Assembly (NCBI GenBank): GCA_964463965.1
Contig: CAYXED010000001.1
Span: 124,001-188,000, forward strand
Direction: 5' to 3'
Source of the DNA: UBA2166 sp964463965
GTDB lineage: Bacteria > Nitrospirota > Nitrospiria > Nitrospirales > UBA2166
Length of the DNA: 64,000 bases
This document shows positions 8,259 to 16,584 of the stretch, one piece after another (within the stretch, counting starts at the first letter, position 1; each line of letters starts with the position of its first letter). Under the pieces are notes generated by a model that made no database searches, was not told where the DNA came from, and saw only the letters and a list, made by a program, of their open reading frames with translations. The translations under genes and the position numbers were made by a program.

Positions 8259-9614
8259 TTACCCACCAAATAATCTTTTTAAGAACCCTTTTGACTCTCC
8301 AGAATCCTTTGGACTCCCTTTGCTTCCAGCCTTTATGTAGGTTCCTGCATGGTTTACCCAGTCACATCCCTTGTCAGGACTAGTGTATTCACTCCACGGT
8401 TCAGGCCTTACCAGACCATCAGATTTCCAAACAATCTTGAACTGACCATTTTTAAGAATTTCACCAATATAAACTGGTTTATACATATGATGGTTTACTG
8501 CATCAGCTTTTTTGGGACCTCCTGGAGCATCAAATTCAAGCCCATAAACTGCTTTTCTCACTGCATCAACATCTGTTGTTCCAGCTTTCTCAACTGCAGC
8601 TTTCCAGAGGTACACCCCAAAATATGCCGCCTCCATAGGATCATCAGTCACACGTTTTTCACCACCAGGAAGACCTTTAGCCTTGGCATAGGCCTTAAAA
8701 CGCTTTACCCAATCATTATTGCCTGGCGTATCAATAGACTGGTAATAGTTCCATGCCGCAAGATGCCCGACCAGAGAACTTGTATCCATACCACGAAGTT
8801 CATCTTCCGCCACACTAAATGCCATAATGGGAACATCGTCAGCAGTTAAGCCTTGGTTGGAAAACTCTTTGTAAAATGGAACGTTACTGTCCCCATTGAT
8901 TGTACTAAGTACTGCCGTATCTCCACCGCTCGAAAACTTCTTAATCTTACCAACAATTGTCTGATAGTCCTGATGATGAAACGGCGTATATTCTTCGCGA
9001 ATATTTTCTGCAGGCACGCCCATCGCCAACAGATACGCTCTTAAAATTTTATTAGCAGTTCGTGGAAAAACATAGTCCGTTCCCAAGAGATAAAATTTCT
9101 TAAAACTTCCACCCTCTGGACTCATGAGGTATTCAGCAGCTGGAATCAACTGTTGATTAGGCGTTGCTCCAGTATAAAAGACATTTTTTGAACATTCCTC
9201 CCCCTCGTATTGAACAGGATAAAACAACAATCCGTTGTTTTGTTCAAAGACAGGTAGAACAGACTTCCTACTTACTGAAGTCCAACACCCAAACACCACA
9301 TCTACTTTATCCTGAAGTAATAACTGCTTTGCTTTTTCGGCAAATAAATCCCAATTGGAAGCTGGATCAACGACGACTGGTTTCACCTGTCTTCCCAAAA
9401 CGCCCCCAGATGCATTGATTTCTTCAACAGCCATCTCGACTACATCTCTTAGTGAAACTTCACTAATAGCCATCGTCCCACTCAAAGAATGTAGCACCCC
9501 AACTTCTATAGGATCCTTATCAGCAGCAAAAGCCGCCTGCGAACTCAATAAACCAAAGCTCAGCCCGATCATCACAAGTAGTGCAACAACCACGAGACCA
9601 CTACGTCGTTTCAT
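8259..9614 (-). CDS. urtA: Urea ABC transporter substrate-binding protein UrtA
   Basis: Periplasmic urea-binding protein of the LivJ/AmiC fold that delivers urea to UrtBC. A signal peptide (MKRRSGLVVVALL to QAAFAA) precedes the mature domain, which begins DPIEVGVLHSLSGTMAISE. Conserved features are VDVVFGCWTSVSRK and LLFYPVQYEGEECS, both typical of UrtA, and the C-terminal HHMYKPVYIGE region. Two starts have good ribosome sites: ATG 9614 (AGGAGG, 4 bases before) and ATG 9647 (GGAGGG, 6 bases before, adding 11 residues). I prefer 9614 because it gives a compact signal peptide. The gene follows the porin on the same strand. Confidence 0.95.
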   Translation of the reverse strand: MKRRSGLVVVALLVMIGLSFGLLSSQAAFAADKDPIEVGVLHSLSGTMAISEVSLRDVVEMAVEEINASGGVLGRQVKPVVVDPASNWDLFAEKAKQLLLQDKVDVVFGCWTSVSRKSVLPVFEQNNGLLFYPVQYEGEECSKNVFYTGATPNQQLIPAAEYLMSPEGGSFKKFYLLGTDYVFPRTANKILRAYLLAMGVPAENIREEYTPFHHQDYQTIVGKIKKFSSGGDTAVLSTINGDSNVPFYKEFSNQGLTADDVPIMAFSVAEDELRGMDTSSLVGHLAAWNYYQSIDTPGNNDWVKRFKAYAKAKGLPGGEKRVTDDPMEAAYFGVYLWKAAVEKAGTTDVDAVRKAVYGLEFDAPGGPKKADAVNHHMYKPVYIGEILKNGQFKIVWKSDGLVRPEPWSEYTSPDKGCDWVNHAGTYIKAGSKGSPKDSGESKGFLKRLFGG

Positions 9615-9694
9615 AAAACCTCCTAGACTTAAGCCACCAAGAGTCATTAGTAACCCTCCTCTTTATGCTCACTCATTCTCATAGCTACGATTGC

Positions 9695-10876
9695 TTACAA
9701 AAATTGGTATTGCAAGGCAAACCCGATAGTGGTGTTTTTCAGACCATTGTTAGTGAAATCAAATCGATTAATATCTCCATGCTGATAGAACAAGGAAGCC
9801 TTGGCTTGATGTCCATCGATGATGTAATTAAGCCCACCTTCAATCTCACTTTGATTAGGCCCAACATCTGGCCTGACCTCGGTATAACCAGCATAGGGTT
9901 GCAAGTGCCCAATTCCGACCTTATCTGGCATCATGTAAAGAGCTTTGCCCATAAAGGCCTGTCCATCAAAGAGCCCAAAACACTCCTCGCCAGCAACACA
10001 CGCCCCATAATTAGCCGTAAATTGTTTCGCCTCACCCTCAACCGTAACGACAGAGCCATCTCCAAAAACTTCTTCGTACAAAAGATCTGCACTCATACCA
10101 GTAAAGTCTGAGCTACTCGACATCGACCCCGCACCATCTTTCTGATGCTGTGCAGCCACTGCAAGGGTAAAAATATCCCCTTGTGCACCATAGTAGGTAC
10201 TGCTGGTATAGTAGCCAGGATTGTTTTCAACATTTAAAAAATTGTAACTCACACGTCCCGCAACAAGTGGCTGATCAGCCTGATTAGCACCACCATTCAA
10301 ACCATCAAACGCGCCAACAACGTAGGTCAACCGTTTTTGTTCTCCTAGGGCACCCCACAAATTGACTCCCTCGTCACGACCATATTTTCCTGCATGTGCC
10401 CCTCCGCCATGAGGGTTACCAAAATCTTGCGGGTAGAATGGGGTCTTGTTGAAAGTGTACGTGCTGGCAAAAAACGGTCCCGACATCTCAGCACGATCTG
10501 CGGCGGCCAACATACGCCCAAACCACAAATTGATGTATTGATTAAACTCAACCTTTGCAATCGCATCGAGAATGAACATGTCGTTCGTATCGCCACCAGT
10601 TGATTCAGTATTCACCTCAAACTTCAGATACTTATGAATCTGCCCATTGATATAAAGTCGAAAGTTATCTACTCCAGCATTTGTACTAGGATTACGCCCA
10701 TCTGGTGCAGCATCCTCCGTAGTCTGAAAACTTGATCGAAGCCCCATCCCAAAATCTATCCACTTATCATCACCAACCTGTATCTTTCCTCCTGCATAAG
10801 TAGGCCCCACAGGAAAAAGAAACATGGCTGAGAGAAACGCAACCAACAAAAACCCAAATCCCCCGACCTTAAACAT
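9695..10876 (-). CDS. Outer-membrane porin of the urea operon
   Basis: Predicted beta-barrel porin of 393 aa. The signal peptide is followed by alternating-polarity strands rich in Gly/Tyr/Phe, and the protein ends in the aromatic beta-signal LQYQFL. Position immediately upstream of urtA on the same strand suggests it admits urea, and possibly short amides, through the outer membrane. FmdC-type porins occupy this place in urea clusters of Nitrospira, but I cannot confirm family identity by eye. The frame opens at 10921, but ATG 10876 is the start because AAAGGAGG stands five bases before it and the signal peptide begins there (MFKVGGFG). Confidence 0.85.
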   Translation of the reverse strand: MFKVGGFGFLLVAFLSAMFLFPVGPTYAGGKIQVGDDKWIDFGMGLRSSFQTTEDAAPDGRNPSTNAGVDNFRLYINGQIHKYLKFEVNTESTGGDTNDMFILDAIAKVEFNQYINLWFGRMLAAADRAEMSGPFFASTYTFNKTPFYPQDFGNPHGGGAHAGKYGRDEGVNLWGALGEQKRLTYVVGAFDGLNGGANQADQPLVAGRVSYNFLNVENNPGYYTSSTYYGAQGDIFTLAVAAQHQKDGAGSMSSSSDFTGMSADLLYEEVFGDGSVVTVEGEAKQFTANYGACVAGEECFGLFDGQAFMGKALYMMPDKVGIGHLQPYAGYTEVRPDVGPNQSEIEGGLNYIIDGHQAKASLFYQHGDINRFDFTNNGLKNTTIGFALQYQFL

Positions 10877-11045
10877 AAAAACCTCCTTTGTGTGAGCTAA
10901 CCCTGCAGAAGCTAGCGCCATATAATAATAATTGAACGTTTCCGCATATCATACAAAAAAGTCGCACTGCACATAATCGACACATAGAACCTATTAATGC
11001 AAGTTCAATGCCTAAAAGGATACAGAGAGAAAAAGTGAGTAAAGT

Positions 11046-11059
11046 TTGATATATATCAA
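11046..11059. promoter_or_regulatory. FNR/CRP-type palindrome in divergent urea promoter
   Basis: TTGATATATATCAA is a perfect 14-bp palindrome and an exact match to the FNR consensus TTGAT-N4-ATCAA. It sits in the 316-bp region between the porin-urt-ure operon (leftward) and ureF (rightward), ~170 bp from the porin ATG and ~134 bp from the ureF ATG, so it could serve both. A Crp-family regulator lies at 49.4 kb, but its recognition helix is not clearly of FNR type. Confidence 0.55.
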
Positions 11060-11113
11060 CAACTTAAAAAATTTACTCTCAAGACATAAAACAGGTAAAC
11101 AATAATTTTTTAA

Positions 11114-11125
11114 TACAATATTGTA
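11114..11125. promoter_or_regulatory. 12-bp palindrome upstream of ureF
   Basis: TACAATATTGTA is a perfect 12-bp palindrome 68 bp before the ureF ATG. It lies in AT-rich DNA shared with the divergent promoter and could be an operator for a nitrogen or nickel regulator. The regulator is unknown, and no consensus I know fits exactly. Confidence 0.35.
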
Positions 11126-11192
11126 CATTTAGGGACAAATATGTCTAGTGGATTTGAGTGGCTTGATTTTTTAGGCTCATTGACTAGACATA

Positions 11193-11912
11193 ATGTACTG
11201 CTACAATTCCAAAATGTCACATTTTCAAGGTGATAGTAGTTATAAAATTTTTCAACTTGCGGACAGTCTATTCCCTACAGGAGCCTTTGCATGCTCCTAC
11301 GGACTGGAAACCTATGCACAGGAAGATCGCGTACACGACGCGAAAACGCTATCATCTTTTATCTCAACTTCCGTAAGAGTAGGGCTGGGTCATGGGGATG
11401 CTTTGTTCACATCAATGTCCTACATCTCCTCCCAAAAAAAATCCTGGGAAGAGATAATAGATTTAGACAATATGATTCATACAATGAAACTTGCAAGGGA
11501 ACCCAGAGAAGCAAGTATCAAAATGGGTCGAAGGCTTGCAGCAACAATTTCTAGCGTGTACCCCAATCAAGAAATACTAGAACTAAGCTCCATGGTAGAA
11601 ACTAGAAAACTACATGGGCATCATCCTATAGTTTTTGGGGCATTATTTGCTCACCTAGATATCTCCAGGGAAGACTGCATTAAGATATTCCTATACACTT
11701 GGTTAAGCACAATTATTTCTGCAGCAATCCGCCTCCGAATTATTGGACCAATTGAGGGCCAGCAACAAATTGCCAGCCAACTTTCCCTACTTACTGAAGC
11801 CTCTAATGCCATTCTTTCTCGTAACCTTGATGATTTAGCCCCTTCATGCCTAGGGCTTGATATTAGAATGATGCAACATGAAAACAGTTATTCACGATTA
11901 TTCATAACATAA
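11193..11912 (+). CDS. ureF: Urease accessory protein UreF
   Basis: Cytoplasmic chaperone of 239 aa that helps load nickel into apo-urease. In known systems UreF works with UreD and gates the GTPase activity of UreG. The N-terminal part carries LADSLFPTGAFACSYGLE, the family signature around a buried Pro-Thr-Gly, and the rest is all-helical. The first ATG (11193) may be followed by a second usable one (11214, MSHFQGD); neither has a strong ribosome site. ureG follows after 15 bp. The gene is divergent from the urt-ure operon, so the enzyme and its chaperones are on opposite strands sharing one control region. Confidence 0.95.
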   Translation: MYCYNSKMSHFQGDSSYKIFQLADSLFPTGAFACSYGLETYAQEDRVHDAKTLSSFISTSVRVGLGHGDALFTSMSYISSQKKSWEEIIDLDNMIHTMKLAREPREASIKMGRRLAATISSVYPNQEILELSSMVETRKLHGHHPIVFGALFAHLDISREDCIKIFLYTWLSTIISAAIRLRIIGPIEGQQQIASQLSLLTEASNAILSRNLDDLAPSCLGLDIRMMQHENSYSRLFIT

Positions 11913-11927
11913 CTACGAGGGAGTCAA

Positions 11928-12536
11928 GTGCTACGAATAGGGATTGGTGGTCCGGTAGGATCTGGAAAAACAGCATTACTTGATCAACTGTGTAAATCGA
12001 TGCGTGAAACAGTTGAAATCGGTGTTGTAACAAATGATATCTTCACACAAGAAGATGCAGAATTTCTAATCCGGAGTGAGGCCTTGCCTAAGGAACGCAT
12101 TATCGCTGTAGAAACGGGTGGATGTCCACATACGGCAGTTCGTGAAGATGCGTCTCTAAACCTTGAGGCAATCGACACGCTAAAAGATCGATTCCCATCG
12201 CTTCACATTCTCTTTATTGAGAGCGGCGGAGACAATTTAGCTGCAACATTTAGTCGTGAATTAGTAGATTTAACTATCTATGTGATTGATGTGGCTGGCG
12301 GGGATAAAATTCCAAGAAAAGGAGGCCCTGGAATCACTCAATCTGATTTACTCGTTATCAACAAAACTGATCTTGCCCCAATGGTTGAAGCATCACTTGA
12401 AATAATGGCACGGGATACAAAGATGATGCGAAACGAAAAGCCCTATATCATGACTGATCTCAAACATGGAGACGGAGTAGCAGCAGTCGTTGATTGGATC
12501 AATACAGCGATCAAAGCAAGCCCCACAAATCGATAA
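11928..12536 (+). CDS. ureG: Urease accessory GTPase UreG
   Basis: SIMIBI-class GTPase of 202 aa that powers nickel delivery to urease. The P-loop is GGPVGSGKTA near the N-terminus. The metal-binding CPH motif of UreG is present (ETGGCPHTAVREDAS), followed by LFIESGGDNLAATF, and NKTD gives guanine specificity. The start is a GTG at 11928 with GAGGGAG a few bases upstream. It sits between ureF and ureD. Because ureE is missing from the cluster, the CPH motif here is the most obvious nickel-binding site left among the accessory proteins. Confidence 0.98.
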   Translation: MLRIGIGGPVGSGKTALLDQLCKSMRETVEIGVVTNDIFTQEDAEFLIRSEALPKERIIAVETGGCPHTAVREDASLNLEAIDTLKDRFPSLHILFIESGGDNLAATFSRELVDLTIYVIDVAGGDKIPRKGGPGITQSDLLVINKTDLAPMVEASLEIMARDTKMMRNEKPYIMTDLKHGDGVAAVVDWINTAIKASPTNR

Positions 12537-12596
12537 AACAAAACGCAAAGAACCACAGCAATTAACTCACTAAATATGTGAAAGCTCCCTGCTTCC

Positions 12597-13457
12597 ATGC
12601 CGCACCCCCACCATATCCAGTCAAACCGTTACCTGATGACGGCCCATCATGGGAATCTTGATCTAGAATTTGAACATCGCAATGGGCGCACCGAACTTAT
12701 TCACTCGAAATTTCATGTTCCTCTCCAATGCTTTCGTCCATATTACTTTGATTCGTACGGCCGCGCCTATGTTTACATTTTAACTCCTACAGGAGGTATC
12801 GTTAGTGGTGATCGGCTTGATATCAACGTACATCTCGGACCAAACTGTAAAGTTTTTCTCACCACACAAGCTGCGACAAAAGTATACAAAACACTTGGAA
12901 AACCCAGCCAGCAATCACTCCACTGCGTCATTGAGGAAAATAGTTCATTCGAATATTTTCCAGATCATGTCATCCTATTCAACAACGCTGATTATGAGCA
13001 ATACTCTGATATTACACTGCAACCCGGAGCAACAATGATATTTGCAGATTTATTCAGTGCTGGCCGACTCACCCGTGGAGAAAAGTTTCAGTTCAGCCGT
13101 TTTAAAAATAACATTCATATTCACAATAACACTCACAGCATCATTCTTGACAAAATGCTCCTGCAACCGACTATCCATCACCCGAGTGCAATAGGAAGTT
13201 TTGAGGAATACCCCTATGCAGGAACAATATATATAGCTTTAGAAGATAGAAAAATTGAAAAGATTATCAACGCGCTGCAAACACCATTACAAAAAGAACA
13301 CAGTATTTCAGGACACAGCATGATAGCCAAAAACTATTACACCTGTCGCATCTTGACAAAGCACGCTGAGCTACTTAAGCAGGAAGTCGAACAGGTTTTT
13401 GCAGCATATCGCCAGATTGGGTTAGATGAATCATGGGTCCCGATACGTAAATGCTAG
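12597..13457 (+). CDS. ureD: Urease accessory protein UreD (UreH)
   Basis: Scaffold protein of 286 aa that binds apo-urease and forms the nickel-activation complex with UreF and UreG. Recognisable family features are LTPTGGIVSGDRL (residues ~61-73), FLTTQAATKVYKT and the FADLFSAGRLTRGE segment in the middle of the protein. It starts 60 bp after ureG with no clear ribosome site; ATG 12636 is an alternative. It ends the rightward accessory set; immediately beyond lies a decayed PII gene on the other strand. Confidence 0.95.
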   Translation: MPHPHHIQSNRYLMTAHHGNLDLEFEHRNGRTELIHSKFHVPLQCFRPYYFDSYGRAYVYILTPTGGIVSGDRLDINVHLGPNCKVFLTTQAATKVYKTLGKPSQQSLHCVIEENSSFEYFPDHVILFNNADYEQYSDITLQPGATMIFADLFSAGRLTRGEKFQFSRFKNNIHIHNNTHSIILDKMLLQPTIHHPSAIGSFEEYPYAGTIYIALEDRKIEKIINALQTPLQKEHSISGHSMIAKNYYTCRILTKHAELLKQEVEQVFAAYRQIGLDESWVPIRKC

Positions 13458-13554
13458 GTCCTACTAACTGCATCCTTCCCACAGCAAATTTCACGATCAG
13501 CATCAATTTCCAATATGCTGTTCCATACATCGCGATACTATCGCAGAGTAATAG

Positions 13555-13675
13555 TCATAGGGCATTCGAACCGGTTTTTCCAATCCTTACACGCACAATC
13601 TCTTACAAATCAGTGACAAAAACCTTGCCGTCACCAATAATCCCCATTTTTGCTGCGCGACGGTAGCATCAAATA
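13555..13675 (-). pseudogene. Remnant of a PII signalling protein (glnB/glnK)
   Basis: On the minus strand, translation of 13662-13555 gives RRAAKMGIIGDGKVFV, three more residues, a TAA stop, then EIVRVRIGKTGSNAL and a normal stop. This matches the C-terminal third of PII proteins (AARTGKIGDGKIFV...EVVRIRTGE.G..A). The in-frame stop replaces a residue just before the last strand. Upstream, DATVA appears in another frame (~13675), implying a frameshift. The first two-thirds of a PII gene cannot be found; a small zinc-ribbon gene occupies that place. PII controls nitrogen metabolism, so a dead copy next to urea genes is notable. It is too short for routine gene callers. Confidence 0.75.
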
Positions 13676-13727
13676 ATATTGATAAATACTCTGAGCAATT
13701 TGAAAAGTCAGAAATTATACGTTCAAA

Positions 13728-13904
13728 TCAGGCTGCAACGGGAAATCGTGGCCTTGATGATTTTTCAAGAGTCTTGATCCCTTTATCTATAAACTCATGG
13801 TGTCCACAGTTTAAGCAGCGCATATAGCGCACCTCTAAAAAATCGTTATTTAAACTCCAAATTGAGTCTTCCACGAGTAACCCACGACAGCGATCACAAT
13901 TCAT
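13728..13904 (-). CDS. Small zinc-ribbon protein (58 aa)
   Basis: A 58-codon frame starting at ATG 13904, preceded by AAAGGAGG eight bases upstream, an excellent ribosome site. The protein has two CxxC pairs, CDRC at residues 3-6 and CLNC at 30-33, plus HH at 35-36, the spacing of a zinc ribbon or rubredoxin-like knuckle. The C-terminus is basic. I do not recognise a named family; similar tiny two-CxxC proteins are common in Nitrospirota-like genomes and are unassigned. A strong hairpin lies in the leader at 13937-14001. Its stop is ~53 bp from the decayed PII end. It may bind nucleic acid or protein, but this is inference. Confidence 0.7.
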   Translation of the reverse strand: MNCDRCRGLLVEDSIWSLNNDFLEVRYMRCLNCGHHEFIDKGIKTLEKSSRPRFPVAA

Positions 13905-13936
13905 ACCCCACCTCCTTTACTGATTTACAACTGTAG

Positions 13937-14001
13937 GCGAGGCTCCCATTGAAAGTCACAATAGACTCTCACTTGGAGTAGGCAGGTAGAGGGAGCCTCG
14001 C
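13937..14001 (-). promoter_or_regulatory. Hairpin in leader of zinc-ribbon gene
   Basis: GCGAGGCTCCC (13937-13947) and GGGAGCCTCGC (13991-14001) are perfect 11-bp complements enclosing 43 bases, in which AGTC/GACT can form an inner stem. It ends 33 bp before the zinc-ribbon ATG and precedes its ribosome site, as a cis-acting RNA or attenuator would. It does not match a riboswitch I can name, and there is no T-run after it. Confidence 0.5.
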
Positions 14002-14274
14002 GGGGAAATATAATATCTGCGATTGTGTTCTGCATAATCATCTCGCATTGCTTATAAAGCCGTAAGAGATCTATTGCCCCTCGAAAATAGTCATGATATG
14101 TACCAAGCGCATAAATATCATGAGAATATTAAAAATGGATTAGAAGAAGATGAGAATATTCTTAGATGTTCTTGAATAGATCGTGGGAAACTATTAGAAA
14201 ACTAGCTTTTGAGGAAAGTAGTAGACAGAACCTTAAGTTACAGTATTATGATTTATACAAATAAAAGCATCTCT
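14002..14274. other. Gene-free stretch, no recognised content
   Basis: AT-rich DNA between the leader hairpin and the end of the sensor kinase gene. It may hold the promoter of the small zinc-ribbon gene. I see no reading frame, tRNA or strong repeat. Confidence 0.5.
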
Positions 14275-15756
14275 TTATTGTGGAAGTGAAAAGCAAACAG
14301 TAAATTTTGCCCCCTTTTCAGGCCAGCTTTCTACAAAAATTCTTGCATCGTGAGCTTCCACAATCCAATGGCAAATAGCGAGACCAAGGCCCGTTCCTGA
14401 TTTAGTATGTGTCCGTGCTTCATTCGTTCTATAAAATCGATTAAAGATACGGACATGATCTTCCTCGTGAATGCCAATACCTTTATCCACAACTGAAAGC
14501 ATAGCCTTTCCTTTTTCAGCGCACAGTGCAATAGTCACTTCCCCACCCGATCGTGAATATTTAACTCCATTGTCCATTAGATTTAGCAGCAACTCTCGAA
14601 GGCGCAACTCATCACCTCGTATTGTTATATCTTCTACTTGTCCTAAGCTAACGGTTACAAAGTTCACTTGAGCAAGGATAGCAGCCTGTTGCGCAACTTC
14701 CTTAACTAATTTATCAAGTCTTAATGGAATCATATCAAGAACAATTTCCCCAAGATCGGCTCGGGAGAGTAGTAACAAATCATTGATTATCTGACTCATG
14801 CGATCAACTTCCTCTAGATTACTCTCAAGCGTTTCTCTATAAATTTCCTGTGTTCGAGGTTTACGTAACGCAAACTCCGTCTCCCCTTTCATTACAGTTA
14901 ATGGCGTACGTAGCTCATGAGAAGCATCTCCACTAAATTGCTTTACCTGGCGAAATGATACTTCAAGTTTCCCAAGCATATCGTTCATCGTGGAGATCAA
15001 TCTGCCAATTTCGTCTTCAAATGGTGATGCCTTAATGCGTCTACTCAAGTCTCCTTTTGCAATTTGCTGCGCAGTTTGTGTAATCGTTTGAATCGGTTTC
15101 AACGCACGACCAGCAAGCAACCATCCTCCAAGTAATGAAGCAAGCACTGCCATAGGAGCCCCCAGGATTAAAACAAGCAGTAACCTCTGCAGAGCTTCAG
15201 TAACAGGTTCCATGGATGTCCCAATTTGAAGAAACATCAAGATGCTATCATCACTTTTTATTAATGCATTACTGGCATGAATAGGAAAGGTCAAAAGGCG
15301 TATAAATAGGTTTTCTCCAAGCTCAACGGATTCAAGTATTACCTTACCATCAAGCCCAGCACGGTATGTATACTCAGTGAGTGGAATAGTTTCAGGATCT
15401 ATATTCACCGATGCAAGAGTCATATTCCCCGCAGGACCAGAAAGTCTAAACCCCCCTGGCCCAACAATTTTAAAAAATTTATCCATCCCAGCAAGAGCCC
15501 AAAATTCTTCAGCAACTTCTGCTCCTTGCTGCAGTAAAAGTGGGCTAAAGATGTTTGTCTGTTCAAATGTGGGAATCAAGTATTCTTCTATGGCAGGCAT
15601 TAAGCGATCCTTCGCCTCACGAAGCTTGTTATCAATCTGTTGACTAAGCGCATATTCCATTGCCACATAGGAAATAGACCCAAACAACAATAAAATCGTC
15701 GCCAAGACACAGCCATACCATAGAGTAAGCCTAAGACGGATGGAATTAATCTTCAC
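14275..15756 (-). CDS. Sensor histidine kinase (HAMP, HisKA, HATPase_c)
   Basis: Membrane sensor kinase of 493 aa. The first membrane helix is at residues ~10-35, a periplasmic domain of ~150 residues follows, and the second helix is at ~190-215. A HAMP domain (~215-268) precedes the HisKA dimerisation helix with the phospho-acceptor His280 in FSGDASHELRTPL. The ATPase domain has an N box (LLNLMDNGVKYS, Asn396), a G1 box (DKGIGI) and a G2 box (GTGLGLAI). The architecture is that of the CusS/QseC-like group, often tied to metal or envelope stress. The periplasmic domain has no feature that reveals the signal. It overlaps the response regulator gene by four bases, so the two form a pair. Confidence 0.95.
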   Translation of the reverse strand: MKINSIRLRLTLWYGCVLATILLLFGSISYVAMEYALSQQIDNKLREAKDRLMPAIEEYLIPTFEQTNIFSPLLLQQGAEVAEEFWALAGMDKFFKIVGPGGFRLSGPAGNMTLASVNIDPETIPLTEYTYRAGLDGKVILESVELGENLFIRLLTFPIHASNALIKSDDSILMFLQIGTSMEPVTEALQRLLLVLILGAPMAVLASLLGGWLLAGRALKPIQTITQTAQQIAKGDLSRRIKASPFEDEIGRLISTMNDMLGKLEVSFRQVKQFSGDASHELRTPLTVMKGETEFALRKPRTQEIYRETLESNLEEVDRMSQIINDLLLLSRADLGEIVLDMIPLRLDKLVKEVAQQAAILAQVNFVTVSLGQVEDITIRGDELRLRELLLNLMDNGVKYSRSGGEVTIALCAEKGKAMLSVVDKGIGIHEEDHVRIFNRFYRTNEARTHTKSGTGLGLAICHWIVEAHDARIFVESWPEKGAKFTVCFSLPQ

Positions 15757-16424
15757 TCGTTTGCCTGTAATCGATAGCCACTTCCACGAACAGTCTGAAT
15801 TAATCGCCGATCGTGGCCATGATCAATTTTATGTCGTAAATAACCAATATAAACATCAATCACGTTCGTAAAAGTATCAAAGTCAATATTCCATACGTGT
15901 TCTGTAATCATAGCGCGCGTAAGTACTCGGCCGGCATTACGCATGAGATACTCTAACAATGCATATTCTTTTGCCGTCAGCTCGATTCGCCTTTCTCCTC
16001 GTGTAACAACTCTTGTGCTAGGATTAAGAACTAAATCGTCTACCTCAATTACATCCATCGTATGAGTCATTTGCCGAAGACGTGCACGCACTCTCGCAAG
16101 CAACTCCTCAATTGAAAACGGCTTGGTCAAATAATCATCTGCTCCAGCATCAAGACCAGCAACACGGTCATCTACTTGGGACCTGGCAGTGAGAATGATC
16201 ACTGGTGTGGTAACTTTTGCCTTACGTAATGCTCTAAGTACATCAAGGCCTGATAAGGTAGGAAGCATTAAATCGAGAACAATAAGGTCATAAGGAATGT
16301 CCTTTGCAAAATCCAAACCTGTGGAGCCGTCAGCACATAAGTCAACGGCATATGATTCTTCCTGTAAAGCCCGCTGGATGAAAGAGGCTACCTTGGGCTC
16401 ATCTTCTATTACCAGTATCCGCAT
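15753..16424 (-). CDS. OmpR/PhoB-family response regulator
   Basis: DNA-binding response regulator of 223 aa. The receiver domain has the acidic pair Glu7/Asp8, the phospho-acceptor Asp51 in VLDLMLP, a conserved Thr (VIILTARS) and Lys101-region KPF. The winged-helix C-terminal domain includes RRIELTAKEYALLEYLM and ends with the typical VRGSGYRL. It is transcribed leftward before the kinase. The 160-bp gap to the divergent Spondin_N-like gene at 16585 would be the natural target region, but I cannot see a clear direct repeat there. Confidence 0.96.
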   Translation of the reverse strand: MRILVIEDEPKVASFIQRALQEESYAVDLCADGSTGLDFAKDIPYDLIVLDLMLPTLSGLDVLRALRKAKVTTPVIILTARSQVDDRVAGLDAGADDYLTKPFSIEELLARVRARLRQMTHTMDVIEVDDLVLNPSTRVVTRGERRIELTAKEYALLEYLMRNAGRVLTRAMITEHVWNIDFDTFTNVIDVYIGYLRHKIDHGHDRRLIQTVRGSGYRLQANE

Positions 16425-16584
16425 ATTGAACCCAGGACTGGAGCAAACATTTAACCACTACCCCCCAATTTGACTATAAACTACTCGAGACACGCTCATT
16501 AGTATAGAATATAATTCAGATGCCTAACATATCAATCAGTCAATTTACACAAACACACTAACTCACAGGAAGGAGTTTTAAAGA

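Noticed and set aside
13451..13666. 71-aa plus-strand frame after ureD
   Set aside because: It is the antisense of the PII remnant, whose signature on the other strand is convincing.
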